This document shows positions 12,154 to 26,440 of a stretch of 64,000 nucleotides of DNA, piece by piece (position 1 is the stretch's first letter; each line of letters starts with the position of its first letter). Under the pieces are notes generated by a model. That model was not told the origin of the DNA, searched no databases, and was given only the letters and a program-made list of their open reading frames with translations. The stretch comes from Setophaga petechia (taxonomy: Eukaryota > Chordata > Aves > Passeriformes > Parulidae). Location of the stretch: positions 1,798,001 to 1,862,000 of the forward strand of contig JANCRA010000040.1 in the NCBI GenBank assembly GCA_024362935.1. The letters are read 5' to 3'. The translations under genes and the position numbers were made by a program.

Positions 12154-15100
12154 AGGGACCAATGTGAGAAATCTGATTTGGAATAATTCAAAGTTTCAGG
12201 AATGGAGACTGGCTGTTTCTGGAGATTGTTCCTCTTTCAAAAGGTAGGTAAGAGTACCAGAATATTGGCATGAGTCAATGGTCTCTACAGTGGATGGCTA
12301 GAGAAGCTTGCACTGCTGACTGTTCATTAACAGTAAAGGACGGCCCTTTCATCAGTGATTGCAGATTTTTTGCTAGAGGGAGAAGCAATTAAGTTCTTTA
12401 AAATTGCCTATTCCTGAAGTATTTCTCATTACAAAGGACTGCAGAGGGAATTACAAATCTGTTATTTTTTTACCATGCTAGCACAAAATGAAACAGTTCC
12501 TTAATGCATAATGTGATACTTGCAAATAAATGTGAGATAAGTTTTGGGACAAAACCTATGTTGTTTGAAAATCTGTGACACTCTAATGAGCAGATTAATA
12601 AAAAAACAGTAATTTGGTTCAAATATCAGAGACAGGCCAACATGATTCTCATTCCTATTTCTTTTTCCTTCTTCCACCCTCCAGGGAATAGTTTATCCAT
12701 TATAATGGGGGTTTGCCACAACCAGGTGTTATTAAGTAAAAAACCCTCATGCCTGCTTATGTTTTTTACTCACTAAGATATTACATCAAAGGTTGATAGT
12801 GCAAATATTGCCCTCACCTTCCTGAAATGGAGTAGATGGAGTACTATCCATAATTAAAAGGTTGGTGGTTGCTTAGAGACCCTAGAGACATTACAGGGTA
12901 CATTCAGTGTCCCTGAAACACACTGATACATTCAGGAAACCTGATGTTCAGGGTGTAAGTGGGATTGCGAACACATTTTTCTTCTCTGCATTGTCTGTCC
13001 CTCAGCTCTGTATATTCACCCCAGAGCCAGAGATGCTCAGTGGTTAGGAAACACTGTGGATCAGTCTCTGAAACTCTGATAGAGGTTTCAAAGCTACTTT
13101 TCTACCAGGTTATGAAGCTATTCAATGTAAGAGAGCATGGGCTAAACTGCTTTCATTTTAGGGTAGTACAGACTGATTTTGCTTTAAATCTTCTCTGTTC
13201 TCTAGGTAAGAACACTGCTTCCCACCTGTGCTTGGGCACAGCCTGGCTCTCAGAATGAACCAGGTTCATCAGTTCCTGTTGAATTTAGCAACAGCTACTG
13301 GGGCACAACTCTGGCATCAGCCACATCTTAAATTCAGTCTTAGGAGGAAACTGCAAATAGTAGCAGCATGCCTTCAGTTGGCTATTCAAAAATCAGTGAC
13401 TTTTAACTGTACTGAGTGCGTGAGAAGCTGTTTTTAAAAGGTTTACTAATCTCCCCGTTCCTGAAACTTGGATCACTGCAGGTTCCCTCACTGATGCCAC
13501 TTTGCCAGCAGCCAGCAGCTGCTGACAGACATGAGCTGCTGAAGATGAACTGAAATACCTCTTGCTTTTTCACAGTACAGTACTCCTTACCCAGAGATTT
13601 TCATTTGTCTTCACCACCTGTCTGTGTTTTCTTTGTTTGAAGTCAGGTAATAAATTATTAATGTAACTTCAGATGCAAAATGCAGTGCCCACCCAACACG
13701 GTTTGACAGAGACTGGACAGTTTGATGGTTGCCTCAAGTTATGCTTAGGGTTTTGTCCACCCTCTGAAAAGCAAAGTGATAGGGATAGCTAACCTAGGAA
13801 AGCTGCAAGTCAGCAGACACACAGGGCCATGAAAACACAGAGCAAAGCAGAGTTAGCCCTGTGCTGTGCTGGAGTTAGCAACCCCTTGTTCTCATCCCCA
13901 CATCAGTTTGTCATTCTCATAAGTCAGAGTTTTAGTAACGCAGGCTTGCCAACAATACCAGCCTCACAGTCAGCATGGAACAACTGGGGGAGTCTGCTTG
14001 CAGCCTCTGGCTTGCTGACATTCTTTGGGAGGGGCCAAGGAGCCTCTGAACCTGTCAGAGGTCCATCTGCCTCCAGCAGATCTATCTCCAGATTTACAAG
14101 AAAGAACAAAGAAAAGAAGCCAACAACTTGATCTCACTAAAGAATTACAGAGAAGCAGAAATGGAAGAAAGAAACTCCCTCTTCCTCAAATTTGCCAATG
14201 TGGACTGTGTCTCTCCTAAATGTTACCCAAAGTCTCCTATGAAGTGCCAGTGGTCCTCTTAAGACAAGTCAGTGAAACTGAGCTTTGCACTTAATGGAAA
14301 GGCCATTTTGACTGAACAAGTGCATTTCCATTAAAAAAAAAATCTATTACAGAAATTGATTGCAATGCTTATACTGGAGCATATGAGAAGAAAAGAGACA
14401 GAGAATGTAAGCCATTCATCATTTCTTTACAGATGCATGCTCCCCAGAGGCTTAATTGTGGTTTGATTATATGCAGTAGTAGCTCGTTTACACTAGCCCT
14501 GGCAGAAGGCAGTGATGGCTAGCTAGCAATGCTTTAACAAAATGTCACACACAGCTTTTCCTTCAAACCATGCCAGGCCTGCTGAAGTCAGGGTGATGAA
14601 GTTCACCTTACCTATATCTGGATTTCCAGCCAGATGTCTTTTATATCATGTTTCCTCAAGCCTATTTTGGTCATCAGCTCTAGCTCGAGATGCATGGCTC
14701 CAGCTGGCAGGACCCATTCTTGTCTGTGGCATACAGAGACACTGTCCTGTATGTAGTCAATGTGTTCCTTAGTCAGATATGTTCTACTCAGTCTTTGCAT
14801 TGGTTCAGTTCTGGCTGAGAGGTCAGCAATGCATTCTGGTGAGGTTAAACAGTTTTGGAGACTTCAGTCCTGAAAGTACATATTGCATCACAGTATGTCT
14901 CCCTTGAAATGAGCAGTGTCCTGTAGTCAAGCCAGGAAGACATTTCCTCTTTGTTATACTCCCTGCAATAGTGTAAAATACACTGCTAGTTTCTACATGT
15001 TATATTTTTCCTGAACTTTCACTTTTCTTTTGTTTTTTTCTCATATCACTTCACCTCCTCATCATCTTTCTCTGTTTTCCTCTATATTTTTCAGTCTTAT

Positions 15101-16038
15101 CTTCCTTGCCATCCTGTATTCTATTTTTCCTTTTTACTGCTTTTATATAATGTCATTATTTATTGGTTTTTATCAACAAATCATCTCTTCAATACACTTC
15201 TTACACTTATACTTTCCACAAACTCTGGAAGAGAAAATAAATTCCATTCTGCTGCTTCTGCAAAACATCTGTTTAGTGTGTTAATACACGTTGTATTTCT
15301 AAATAGTGTAATACATGACTGTAAAAACAAAAGAAAAAAATTTACATTCAGACTATTTTCATGGAAATGTAAAATCTTTCCGAAGACTACACACATTTAT
15401 GGGATAATAAATTATTACCCTGTATCACTTCTATCACTTAACTTTTATTTCCTTAGTCATGTTCGCACTTTCCTCAATTATTTTTGTGATACAGCTCAGC
15501 TCAGTCACTCAAAGCTCTCAGAAATCACGCCCACCTTGTTTAGTCTCTATCCTGCATAAGGAACAGGAATTCAACTGAAGAAGCAGCCTCAAAAATTGCT
15601 TTTCAATCTTCAGAACCATGCGTACCAGCCCTAAATACAACCAATACAAGTCCATCTGGCATGTTAATTGCTGCTTACCTCTTATCTGTGCTTGCAAACC
15701 AGCTGCAAGACCGTAAAATTTGGAAATATGTTTCATCTCCAGTGGGGTTAAAAGCAATGCTTAGGTTTCTGCATGCAGTATAGAATGCAGGACAAGATTG
15801 CTCCTGGCTAATTAAAGCTAGGGACTGGGACATTAGGATGCTAGGGAGCTCTCCACATCCTACACCGCAGAAGACCCCTAAGCAAATTTCAGGAAGGTGT
15901 GTGAACAAGTCAGCAGAACTCTTCTGCTTCTGGGAGGAATGCACACACTGGGTTTTTCCATGAAGATACAGGAGCTCACTCAGTGCCAGCTCAGCTCTCT
16001 CTTACCAGCCCTCGGTTCTCTCCTTTGCACTAATGTGA
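12154..16038. other. Intergenic DNA, nothing recognised
   Basis: I see no splice-bounded exon, repeat family or RNA gene that I could defend. An open frame at 13829-14131 (100 codons) shows no motif. Confidence 0.6.
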
Positions 16039-16440
16039 AGACAGGCTGAGAGAGCTGGAGCTGTTTAGCCTGGAGATGAGAAAGCTCTGGGGAGGCATTC
16101 TAGGAGCCTTCCAGCCAGTACCTAAAAGGTCCTACAACAAAGCTGGAGAGGGACTTTTTACAAGTGTGTGTACTGATGGTACAAGGGTGAATGGCTTTTA
16201 ACTGAAAGAGGGCAGGGTTAGATTAGATTAGATGTGAGGAAGAAATTCTTTACCAGGAAGGCAGTGAGGCATAGGAACGGGTTACCCAGAGAAGCTGTGA
16301 ATGATCCATCTCTGGAATTGTTCAAGGCCAAGATGGACAGGGCTTGGAGCAACCTGTGGAAGGTGTCCCTGTCCACGCCAGGGGGTTGTAACTAGATGAT
16401 CTTTAAGGTCCTTTCCAACCCTAACAATTCTATGATTTTA
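16039..16440 (+). mobile_element. CR1 LINE, 5'-truncated 3' end
   Basis: This has the classic CR1 3' layout. It starts with CAGGCTGAGAGAGCTGGAGC and TTTAGCCTGGAGA. It then runs through the CCAGTACCTAAAAGG and GTTCAAGGCCAAGATGGA words. It ends with GATGATCTTTAAGGTCC, TTCCAACCC and a short ATTCTATGATTTTA tail. Like most CR1 copies it is 5'-truncated and keeps only the end of ORF2 and the 3' UTR. It contains a small TTAGA tandem run (16217-16232). It is non-functional. Confidence 0.93.
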
Positions 16441-19400
16441 TATGTAGCAGAAGTAGCATTGTGGCACCGCGGTGATTTCATGCATCCCTTATTCAGTCTG
16501 GCAGCCACAACCTGGCTTCTTCTGAAAACTTTCCAGAGCAATAAATAAAAGGGTTTTTGCTTCCAATCCCCACTGCTGTACTCTGGGACTTCCAGCAGCA
16601 GATGGCCCTTCCACATCTTCAGAATTACTTGGTGTACCTTTGATCTTTCTGCAGTTGCTTCAATAAGCCAGCTGAGTCTGAATCAGAAAAAAATCTAAAG
16701 CTCATGAAGAAGTTTAATTCCTCCTAATAACCCAATCTTATGACATTTACAATCCTCCTGTTGTTTTTATATTCAATAACAAGGTAGAAATCTTGCGTAT
16801 CTTCATAATTGCTGGCAAGGCTTTTCTAGGAGCATCAGAACCATTTTCCAAGTGCTGCAAAGGACCAGAATTTGAAGTGTGCTGGAGCTACTCTTCTCTC
16901 CCATGCCTGCAATGTGTGTTCCTGGGTGCTAGTGTAACTGGTGTGGTTCCACAAAGCCATTGCTGACTTTTCTCAGACTGCTGCCTCCCACTGGACTAGT
17001 CCTCTATTCCAGAGAGGAAACATTGAGCTGTTTTTGAAGATAGTAATCTTCAAGTCAGTGAAACAGCCTAAAACATGCATGCAGCACATGTTTACCTCCC
17101 TTGCTTGCCAAATAAACAAGTGGTGGAAGACTTCTGGAGGGTATGCAGGAATAGCTTAGTAAAGGGTATAGCAATAACAGGGAATGGAAACTGTTGACTT
17201 GCTCTTCTGATTTGACTGCCCTTCCACATTGTTATCTCAGTACAAGGGTCTTGGAATCACAAATTTAAATGCACTTAATTATACATTTTTATAGAGAGTA
17301 ATTAAATGTTCCTTTCCAAATCATCATGAAGGCCTTCAGTCCAAGGCATGTACATCTGTATCACTCAAAGCATTTGGCTATTGCATAAAAAGCTTTGCAA
17401 TGTGAGCTGCTTATACTTGCCAGCTTTCCCTGTCTCCCACCAGCATTGTTTAAAGGGGACACGTCAGGGGGACAGTGCTCCCCTCAGAGCTGCTGAAGCA
17501 CACAAATTCATCCAGTTAGTCGAGCAAAGGTAGAGCATTTACATAAACTGTCTACTCTCTGTCGGGACTGTGATCTAGAAATTCCCACAGATGTTTCTCA
17601 CTTTACTGCAGTGCAAAGTGAAATTCCTTTTGCCTAACTTTGTGCATATTCCCACAGTTGTCCACCCTGGAGGGAGATAAGTGGTCACCTCCACAGATGG
17701 TCTTACCCATGGGTTTCATTATTTACTTTGACAATATTGACAACAAAGAGAGATCACTGATTCATTTTTCTATGTCTGCCATTGTATGGAGTGAAAATAG
17801 CCCATGAGTGGCTTCCATTTCCTTGGCCACAGCTACCACATTGCCAGCCTTCATTGAACACACCTCAAATGTCTTTTCCTTGTGATCATCCTAGTCTTCT
17901 ACACGTCCTTGTTCCATGGAACATCCCTTTCATGTCCTGAACTGTGGAGAAAGCTGACAATATACATGCTGTGTCAGCTGGTAGGTTTTTTCACACTGCT
18001 TCTACTACATGGGCAATGTCACTGATGTTTACTTTGAAAAGGGTGGTCACTTGCAATCTACTTTTACTAATGATGGACTAAAGGAAATCACATATCTGAT
18101 ATCCTGCTCAAATATTAATGTCTGATCTGTATCTTTTTCCATTTTTTTACAAATTGAATGTTACATTTCACAAGGGAAAAATCAGGATGCGTTGATCAGA
18201 GAACTGTTAACACCAGAGACTTATTAATAGTAACTACAGTACAAAAGCAGCTGTTTCCAGCTTTTATACAGCATTACACTTGCTTGATGCAGATAAAGAG
18301 AAATTACTCATGAGGCAATGGAAAGAAAGGTGTAGGAGGGTGAATCATGTTGGAAGAATAGGAAAAAATGAAAGTGGGGGCAAAAAATTTTAAGCATGCT
18401 GTGTCATCCCAAATAAAAAGTAATTTGCTATATCAGTGGAATGCTATTACCTCCTGCTTGGTTGGGCATAATGCATGGTGGAGGAGGGAATATTTCAGTC
18501 AAATTGAATGACAGTAATTTTGGGGGAAAGAGAATGACTCTCATTACTTTTTCTTTTTTTTTGTAGAAGGAAACTCATTGGCATCTTCACATCTAATCCT
18601 GATTTGCAAGCAATTAGTGCACAGTTGCACAACTGGAGCCAAACTGTTGCTATTAGCAGGGCACAGCACAATTGTCTATGGCGGAAAATAAGTGAACACA
18701 AAAAGACTGCTGATTTTCTTGAGAACATGATGACAAACATTTAGTGAAAACATGGTTTATCTGTTAAAATTGCAGTTAATTTTAAGTATGTTTCTTCTTT
18801 TGTTTCAATGACCTCCATCATATTATCCAGATTACTCTTTGAAACAGGACTAAGGAATGTTCTGGAGCAATCTCTACTTCATGGATAACAGGCTATGCCA
18901 AATTAGAACTAACTAATCACTATAATCTGCATATTACGTAGGATTGACTGTCACATTGGATTTTTATGCAAGTTTATAACAAGAAACACTGCATGTGCCA
19001 CTCTGACTGCTTTTTTTCAGGATGACATCTTCCATTTCCTCTGCCTAGGGAGACCTTTTATTCCATAAGCAGAGATTGGAAAACAAAGACACTCATGTCA
19101 AAGTCAGACAAAAAAATACATTTAATATTGTGCCTCAGAAGCCAAAATTAAGGGCTTAACTCAGACACAAAAAGTGACATGACTTACAGGCACACTCTAA
19201 TTTTCATGTGCAGTTTGTTTCCCCTTTGTGCTGCCAATATCTCTGCCACTTCCTGGCGTCCAAAGAGCTGTTCCCAGCAGAGAAGGCAATGATCTGGGCT
19301 CTCAGGGCTCCTTCATATTAATTCCTCCACCATTTCTTACTGAAACCTTTTCTAGCAGCCAGTCTGAGTCCATATACAAAATGAGGTGGCATATTGCAAA

Positions 19401-21250
19401 ATTTATAATCATCCCATGAGATCTTTCACTATTTCTTTTCCATTTGTGTGGCACAAAACAGTCATGTGGCATGTCTAAGGGGGGGAAAAATCTCCAGTTT
19501 TCCCCAGTCCTGTTTTCTCAGTGTTAAGCAGTTTTGGGGTACATAACCCATGCCTATGTTGCAATTTGGGTATGTAAAACAGGCAGGGCACCCCAGGCCC
19601 ATTTCCCTTGGCACTAGGCTGTATCTCCAAGAGCAGTGCTAACGGAAGCCCCAGCCTGGGTGCCTCCATCACAGGGCCAGAACTACATTCCCGCATCTTG
19701 TTTCCCCTCCTGAATTCCCCTCCTGCTGAGCGCAGTAATTCCACAGCAGATCATTCCACCATTTCATTGCAGCAACCCAAAGGACATCCAAATCCTTTGC
19801 ACAAATTTTGGGAGGAGTTTAATGGGGAAAGTATTACTCACAAACCCTTCACACTGTCCAGCTGATAACATGTGCCCCTCATTCCCTTCACTTACACTAC
19901 AGAGGTCAGTAGCACCAGCTCACTCCAACTCCCTGACCTGCTGCCAAGTCATCTATTTCTTTGAGTTTTTCCCTGCTCTTACTCTTCTCCCACTGTCTTT
20001 AGGGTTGCCTCAAAGTGCCACATCCCAGGCTGTGCTTTGGGACACAGATGGAATCTTTGCTTTGTCAGGAACTGCCTGTGAGGAGTTGTTCTCAATTTAG
20101 GCTCAAGATTGTGACTCCTCAGATTCTGCCACTGACTGCCCCTTGAAAGCACCACAGACCTCACTGTACTTCTCCATGCCTTCTGACAGGTCGGGAGAGA
20201 TTTGCTGAGGTGTCAATACCAAGTATGCAGTGTTTCATGCAGGATAACTCTGAAGATATTTTATGCACAAATACCTTTGCAATGACAAGAAGGTTTCAGT
20301 GAGGAGAAAGGTGTAGGTAGTACAGGAAAGAGTGGGTCTGATCAGCTTCTCCTTTCTCCCTGCTGCAGTAAACATCACGCTTGAGAGTGAGACCAAAAGA
20401 CTCCAGCTAGAAGGGACATAAAAGGAGGGACAGGAAATGATTAATTATTTTAGTTAAAAGAAACAATATTACTTGGCCACAAGCCCCCAGGTAATAAAGA
20501 ATTACTTTTTCTTAGCTAATGAGAAATTACACCTCTACAATATCTAAACAAGAATGCAGTCCACTGAAAGTAATTCTTCAAGAAAGGATGTCAGAAAATA
20601 CTAGGAAATGCACCCACCACTGCAAAAGGGTGGTTTTGTTGTGAAACCATTAGAACTGGATTTAGAGTAATCCAAACTCACTCCAGAAATGGTCATGGAA
20701 GGTGCTTTATATATCTAATGTAGCTTTTTCAGTGGCAAGACAGGGCTATATTACTGCTTTTTAAAATATTTTGTTGTCTGTTTTGCTTTGTTTTGTTTTT
20801 AATAACTAGCTATTATTCCAAGACCTATCTATAGCTACATTTATTAAAGAGCTATATTTATGTCTAATAGGATGGAAGGCTCCAAATATGTGTTATTTTT
20901 GAAAGACTTCAAGGGGCACATCACCCCATAAAGGCAGTGTCACCAGTTTCCCACCTGCATAAGAAAGTGGTATAAGAATCAGGTCCACAGGAAACAAGCA
21001 AATTAGGAGCCCTTTCTCTAAACAATTGCCCCTTTCTTGAAGAACCTGATGATGCCTTGAAACTATGGCAGAAAATTCTGACAGTAACAAACTTCAAATT
21101 TTAGGGGTCTAGAAAAACGAGAGGAAAAAGGAAGAAATAAAAAAGAAATTAGGAAAAAGAAAGAGGGAATGCTTATAGGAGCCTTTGTGGGTTTTTAGGA
21201 GAACTCTGTTCTTTTGCAGAATGGTAAGGGCAGACTGGGGAACTTGTGAA
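16441..21250. other. Intergenic DNA, nothing recognised
   Basis: This is AT-rich with only short chance frames. No melatonin-receptor or cadherin-like coding sequence appears, although those genes flank SLC36A4 in mammals. Confidence 0.6.
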
Positions 21251-21655
21251 TGTGTACCAGGGCCTTGCCCTGACTGCATGCCAGGTGCCCACCAAAGCTG
21301 CTCTATCACTCCCCTCAGCCAGCCAGGGGAGAGAAAATATAGAAAAGGCTCATGGGTTGAGATAAGGGCAAGGAGAGATCACTCACCAGTTACCATCGTG
21401 GGCAAAACAGGCTTGCCTTGGGGAAAACAGTTTAATTTATTGCAAATCAAATCAGAGTGGGATAATGAGAAATAGGAACAAAACTAAAAACACTTGTTCC
21501 ACTCAGCCCTCCCTTCTTGGGCTCTGCTTCTCTGGTGATTTCTCTGCCTCATCTCCCACAGTGGCACAGGGGGATGGGGAATGGTGGCTGCAGCCAGTTT
21601 GTCACACACTGTCTTTGCTGCTCCTTCCTCCCCACAGGCAGGACTCCTCACACTC
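21251..21655 (-). mobile_element. 3' portion of the same LTR family, copy C
   Basis: Read on the plus strand this is the reverse complement of the LTR end. It opens with CCAGGTGCCCACCAAAGCTG-type sequence close to 21280, then CAGGGGAGAGAAAATAT, which parallels 11140-11190 of copy B. On the minus strand it keeps the AATAAATTAAA poly(A) region (near 21430-21445) that copies A and B have lost. Similarity fades after about 21655, so only the 3' roughly 400 bp of the LTR remain. Confidence 0.8.
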
Positions 21656-24600
21656 CTTTATCCCTCCAGAAGGCTCTCTGCAGTTTTGGGAGTGGATATT
21701 TTGTATTCCTTCTCAGGATCTTGCAACGACTGGCACACGTCATGGCACTCTGTTTCTTTTTTCCTGTATTCAGATCACTGGTACATTCAGAGACGACAGG
21801 TCAGAATTCTTGCAGATAACTCATATTTAAAATATTAAAAATTCCCTTATGTAAACATCAATTTTATTAAGGTGTATTAAAAAAAATCCCTCTCAAATAT
21901 TGAGAGCAAATGGGAAAGATTCAAAATTCACTAGATACTTCTGTTATAATTTGATTTGAGATTCAATTTTTAAAAAAATGTTCCTACTATAAAATTTTCT
22001 GTGGATTATGAACACCATTTCTAAAGTTTTACACTGTATCATTGCACATCTTCCTTAGAGTTCTCTTTTTGAGATACCTACTCTTAATACCTGCATTTTT
22101 AATGGATACTTCTCGCCTGTAAATTCCAGATAATTTAATCCAGTATTCCTAAATCCTTATTTTCCCAATGGATTTTCCCAAAACACCAAAACTTGCTACT
22201 TTATGCCTCAAAGATAACCAAGAGCTTCTCCAGACTGGCAAATGACCTCTGTAGCTAGCAAATTTAAGCTCTTTTAGTGTCTCTAGTTCCATTTTTTATG
22301 TTTCTTTATATTTTAGCACTTAGATTTGGATGTCAGGGACCCAAACCACCACACACTGGATCTTTAATATTGAGTAGTTTTTATTTCCAGGGTTACTTTT
22401 TCTCCCTTTTCTCCTCCTCCACAATTTGTCCCTAGTTTTCCTTCTGCTCTACTCCCACCCCCAACATCTCTGCCTTTGCCTGACTCCTCTCAGAGTAGGG
22501 CATTCAACTGCATTAACATAGAATCTTCTTTTTCTTCTGCATCATTACTGAAGGAGCTACTTGACAACAGTAATTACAAAGATCCCTAGTTTGCCACCTC
22601 ACTCTGCCAAAAATATTACCCTTAGTGCTAACCTTAAATGTTCTTAATTTCATTTTCAGTCCCAGGAGAGCTTGTATTCAGGCTCATCTGAATTCTTTCT
22701 GAGTGTGAGTTTTTCAACCACTGCAGTTCCTGCTCACTGCTTAGGGAAATGATGTGTTCTAATCCAAAAGCATAATAAACTAGATCAACTGCTTTGCTTT
22801 CAGTGACTGACTTAGCTATTCTGTGAAAAAAAGATCTGGCAAGATTTATTCTATATAGACATAGTAATTTCTTTTTCTCATGCTTTTGAAGACCAAATCC
22901 TTTTCACCAGCAGGCTGGTTATCTATCTCTCTGCTAGGCTGGAAAAACTCCATAAAAGTAAATAATATTATGCCAGCTTCATTCTAGGCTTTTTATCAGA
23001 GTTTATTTCTCTTCTTTAGAGGCAAGGAGTTCTGGATACTGACCTTAACTAAAATTTTCAAAAAGATCATATAGACTTTTTCTTGGTTTGGAGCTGCCTG
23101 CTCATTTTGAGACTTCTTGGATCTCATTTGAAGTCACACAGACATCTTTGTTTGTTAGATGCCCAGAAGTATTAGCAAATTTAAAACCACCAACATTTCT
23201 CCATTCCCACTGTCCATGAAATGCAAGAGATAGTTTCTCTATCTTGCAGCCATATTATGAGGAAAAATATGTCACTGTAACCTAAGATCTCAGATACTGT
23301 GAGCAAATAAGGAAAACAGCAAATAATGAAGCAAATACAGGTAAACAGCTCCACAGACATGAACTAATTCTTTCTTCCTTCTCCTTACATTATTGAAAAG
23401 TTCTGCTCTTCAGTTGTGGTTATATCACTTGTACTAACACATAAAATAGCATTTTTTATCCTTCTGTACTTTGTCCTTCACAGACTCAGGATGAGTAGTT
23501 GTGCCAGGGGAAATCACTGAAATGAGGAACATGAGAAAGATCAGGTTTCTGCAATACAAAGCTGACCCAAAACATGAAATACACTTTGGTGCCATGTAGG
23601 TCATGTAGAAGGGCAAAATGTACCCAGTAATAGCTGTGATTGTTAGTTTATACTCAATGGGACCAGAAGTTGATATCATATCTGGTGCTTTTTCTTCCAT
23701 TTCAACCAGCCATCACAGGTCTTCTGAATTCTCCTCCTCAATTGTGAATGGCTCTTAGACTTCAAAACTACAAAGAAGTCTTCCAAACTCAAATCAAATA
23801 AAATACAGTGTGTCCCCTGTGTAAATATGTTCCTCCATGAAGAATAAATCTAATGAATCACACAGATCTCTGCTTAATGATGCTTACAGCCTCTTGTTTC
23901 CTTTCCCTCTGTAGCAAAACTCCCCATCCATCTCCCAGGAGCTGAAGTGCTAAAAGCTGGAGCAAGCTGTGGTTGCTTGCAAGGGTTGGGAGTGCTGCTG
24001 CTGGAGCAGCAGCTCCATGAGTAAGTGTGATAATCAGAGGAGCTGACAGCTCCACAGGGTTCATTTGAATGCATTTCCCCAAGTCATAGTTTTGAGAAAA
24101 TTTAAAAGGGTATCTTTGACAACATTTCCAAGGTCATATCTATGCCCTCTGCCAGACTGGTGAATAGTCCTGAATGTGTCAAAGTCATTAAAAGATGATA
24201 TGACAGGCAAAGATCCTGATATGCAACTACATAGTTCACTGCCTTGGCATATCAGGCTAAATATCTCAAATTTCCCAGAACAAAATATTACCAAGGAGGA
24301 AACAGTGAGATCCATATGCAATCTGCTTTGCAGGGAGAGAACAGAAACTTGACATGTTTTCCTACCAAAGAGAAAATGAAGTGATAATTCAGGTATGATT
24401 GTTTCACACCTCCTTGAGGAGTGGCTGAAAAGGATTCCCTCTGTGATAGAGAAACGCCATAAAAAGGCACAAAGATTGTAGACTAAATCCAGGTCTATAA
24501 GACTGGAAACAAAATGCAGTTTTTAAGAGGTGAGGAGCAACTTAAAACCAGCAACTGATGCAGCAATCAGAGTAGATGAGGCACTGAGAAGGTGAAGTCC

Positions 24601-24810
24601 CTAAATAAGCATTGAAACACTAATAAGTATTGTTACAAAGATACTTTTCTGGTAGGAGTATTGCCAAGTAACACTGCCCCAGGCTGTCTCCCACCAGCAT
24701 CTTCACATGCACCCCAAAAATCTCCTGGCCTGGACCTTCAGAGCTCACTGCCTTGTCAGCTTGAAAATGTTTTTGCTGTTGGAGCTGAGACCAATGAGAT
24801 AAATGCAAGA
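21656..24810. other. Intergenic DNA, nothing firmly recognised
   Basis: The minus strand has an 88-codon frame at 23434-23700 with a hydrophobic middle (ITGYILPFYMTYMAP). I do not recognise it, and no splice signals support it. Confidence 0.55.
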
Positions 24811-25440
24811 CCTGACACTGTTTAACATTTTCATCAATGAACTAGGAGTAAATACAAAATCACTGCCTAAGTTTTGTAGAGTTGATGATGTAAAAAAGAG
24901 TGGAGAGAAAAATAGTACCAGAGACAGAACATTATTAAGAGCTGGCTGGTGTTGAGGAAATTATTTCATCAAAATAAGTGAAAATTCATATTCCTGGGGA
25001 AAAGAAATCCAATATTTATGGATCAAGGGATTTTATCAACAGTAAAATAAGGGTTACCTTGGGCAGTGAGCACACACTGGAGAATTGTCAGGAAAGACTA
25101 GAAAAAGATGACAAAAGATTATTTTTCAATGAGAGAATTGAGTTGAATTAGCTTTCAAAGATAATCAATTATGTCATTCAAATGCTGTAATACTTTTATG
25201 GGAGAAAACACAGTGTCCTATGTCTTGAATGGGGCTCTAATCTGGTGGGGAATAAAACAAAAAAATATAACAAGATGTCTAGAAGCAAAAAGGAAATTTA
25301 AATTGGAAACTACAGACAAAATCCTAGCAGTGAGAGAGACTAAACTGAGCAAACACCAGAGAAAATGTTGGATTTTCAGTGTCTTGATGTTGCATAATGA
25401 CCTGGTGACTTTTTGTGTCAGGGCTGAGATTCTGGATGCA
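24811..25440 (+). mobile_element. Old, heavily decayed CR1-type LINE relic
   Basis: The stretch 24815-24905 translates as LFNIFINELG...LPKFCRVDDVKKSGE. This is a decayed form of the CR1 reverse-transcriptase segment LFNIFINDL...LSKFADDTKL. The sequence around 25320-25430 (GTGAGAGAGACTAAACTGAGC, then ...GATTTTCAGTGTCTTGATG) resembles the 3' part of older CR1 lineages. The part in between (24960-25300) could not be aligned by eye and is joined only by position. It is more diverged than the copies at 16.0 and 52.6 kb. Confidence 0.55.
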
Positions 25441-26241
25441 AAGTAACTGTCTGTAATGCATTTGACTCAGGTTTGGTGATCTCCTGATGCTCTTTTTCAT
25501 TTGTAAAATCTATTAATGTATGTAAATATTGACTTTGCACTTCCACAGCTGTTCCTTTTTTTATTTGAGTTTCTAGCCAAATTGGGAAGGAATATAAAAT
25601 CTTTTGCTTAGCCTAACTAGAATCAGTCCATGTTTTATTACTACATATCCATTTCTGTTCCAACAGCTGGATGATGAGAGGAAGCTGAAGAAGGCCTAAG
25701 TCCCAGACTTATACTCCTGGGCTATACATGTTTTCATATTTTTTTTCCAAATACCAGTTAAGCACTGTGAAGTATGAAGTGAAACCAGCAATGTAGAAGT
25801 ATTTTTTTTTGTATTTATACAGTATTTTGCAAAATATATTCTGCTATAAGCTTCTTCTTCTGTTGCCTGTGAGGCTTTTCAGCAGCATGCCATTATCCCA
25901 AATGGCATGATTTCTTGTAGATATTTGTCTCTCTAAATATTATAGGTCCAATAAAAATCGATTGAACAGGAAAAAAAATTAAATTCTCAGATTTGTGAGC
26001 TCTAGGCAATGCAGTTATTACAGGAAGGTTGGAACTCATTTACCTTTATCAGAGTCTAATTAAAACACCGTTTAAAAGGCACATGATAACTGCAGTGTTC
26101 AGTGAAGCTGCAGGAGATTCACAAGGTGAGAATGAGCAAAGAATGTTCAGCTCAAAAGAGAAATATATTTCCAATGAACAATTAACCACCCTTAATCAGG
26201 ATCTGCTGGCAGAAAGAGATATTGGACTCGGTAACAACCCC

Positions 26242-26440
26242 CAAGCCTGGAGAAGAGAAGGCTCCAGGGAGACCTCATAGCACCTTCCAGTACCTAAAGG
26301 TTTGGGACAAACTTTTTTTAGCAGGGTTCTAGTGATAGAACAAGGGGGGATGGCTTTAACCAGAAACAGGGCACTGTTCTCTATGAGGGTGGTGAGGCAC
26401 TGGTGGCACAGGCTGCCCAGAGAGGTTGTGGGTCCAGTAT
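26242..26440 (+). mobile_element. CR1 LINE 3' fragment, truncated at both ends
   Basis: This contains the ordered CR1 3' UTR words AAGCCTGGAGAAGAGAAGGC, AGACCTCATAGCACCTTCCA, GTACCTAAAGG and CACAGGCTGCCCAGAGAGG. It loses similarity after about 26440, before the terminal GTTCAAGGCC and tail region. It is a dead retrotransposon piece. Confidence 0.85.

Noticed and set aside
11330..12247. Open frame of 305 codons on the plus strand
   Set aside because: It lies almost entirely within LTR copy B, antisense to it, and has a skewed composition with repeated words. I do not call it a host gene; it is kept only as an LTR observation.
23434..23700. 88-codon minus-strand frame with a hydrophobic middle
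   Set aside because: No splice signals, no family resemblance, and typical of T-rich DNA read in one frame.
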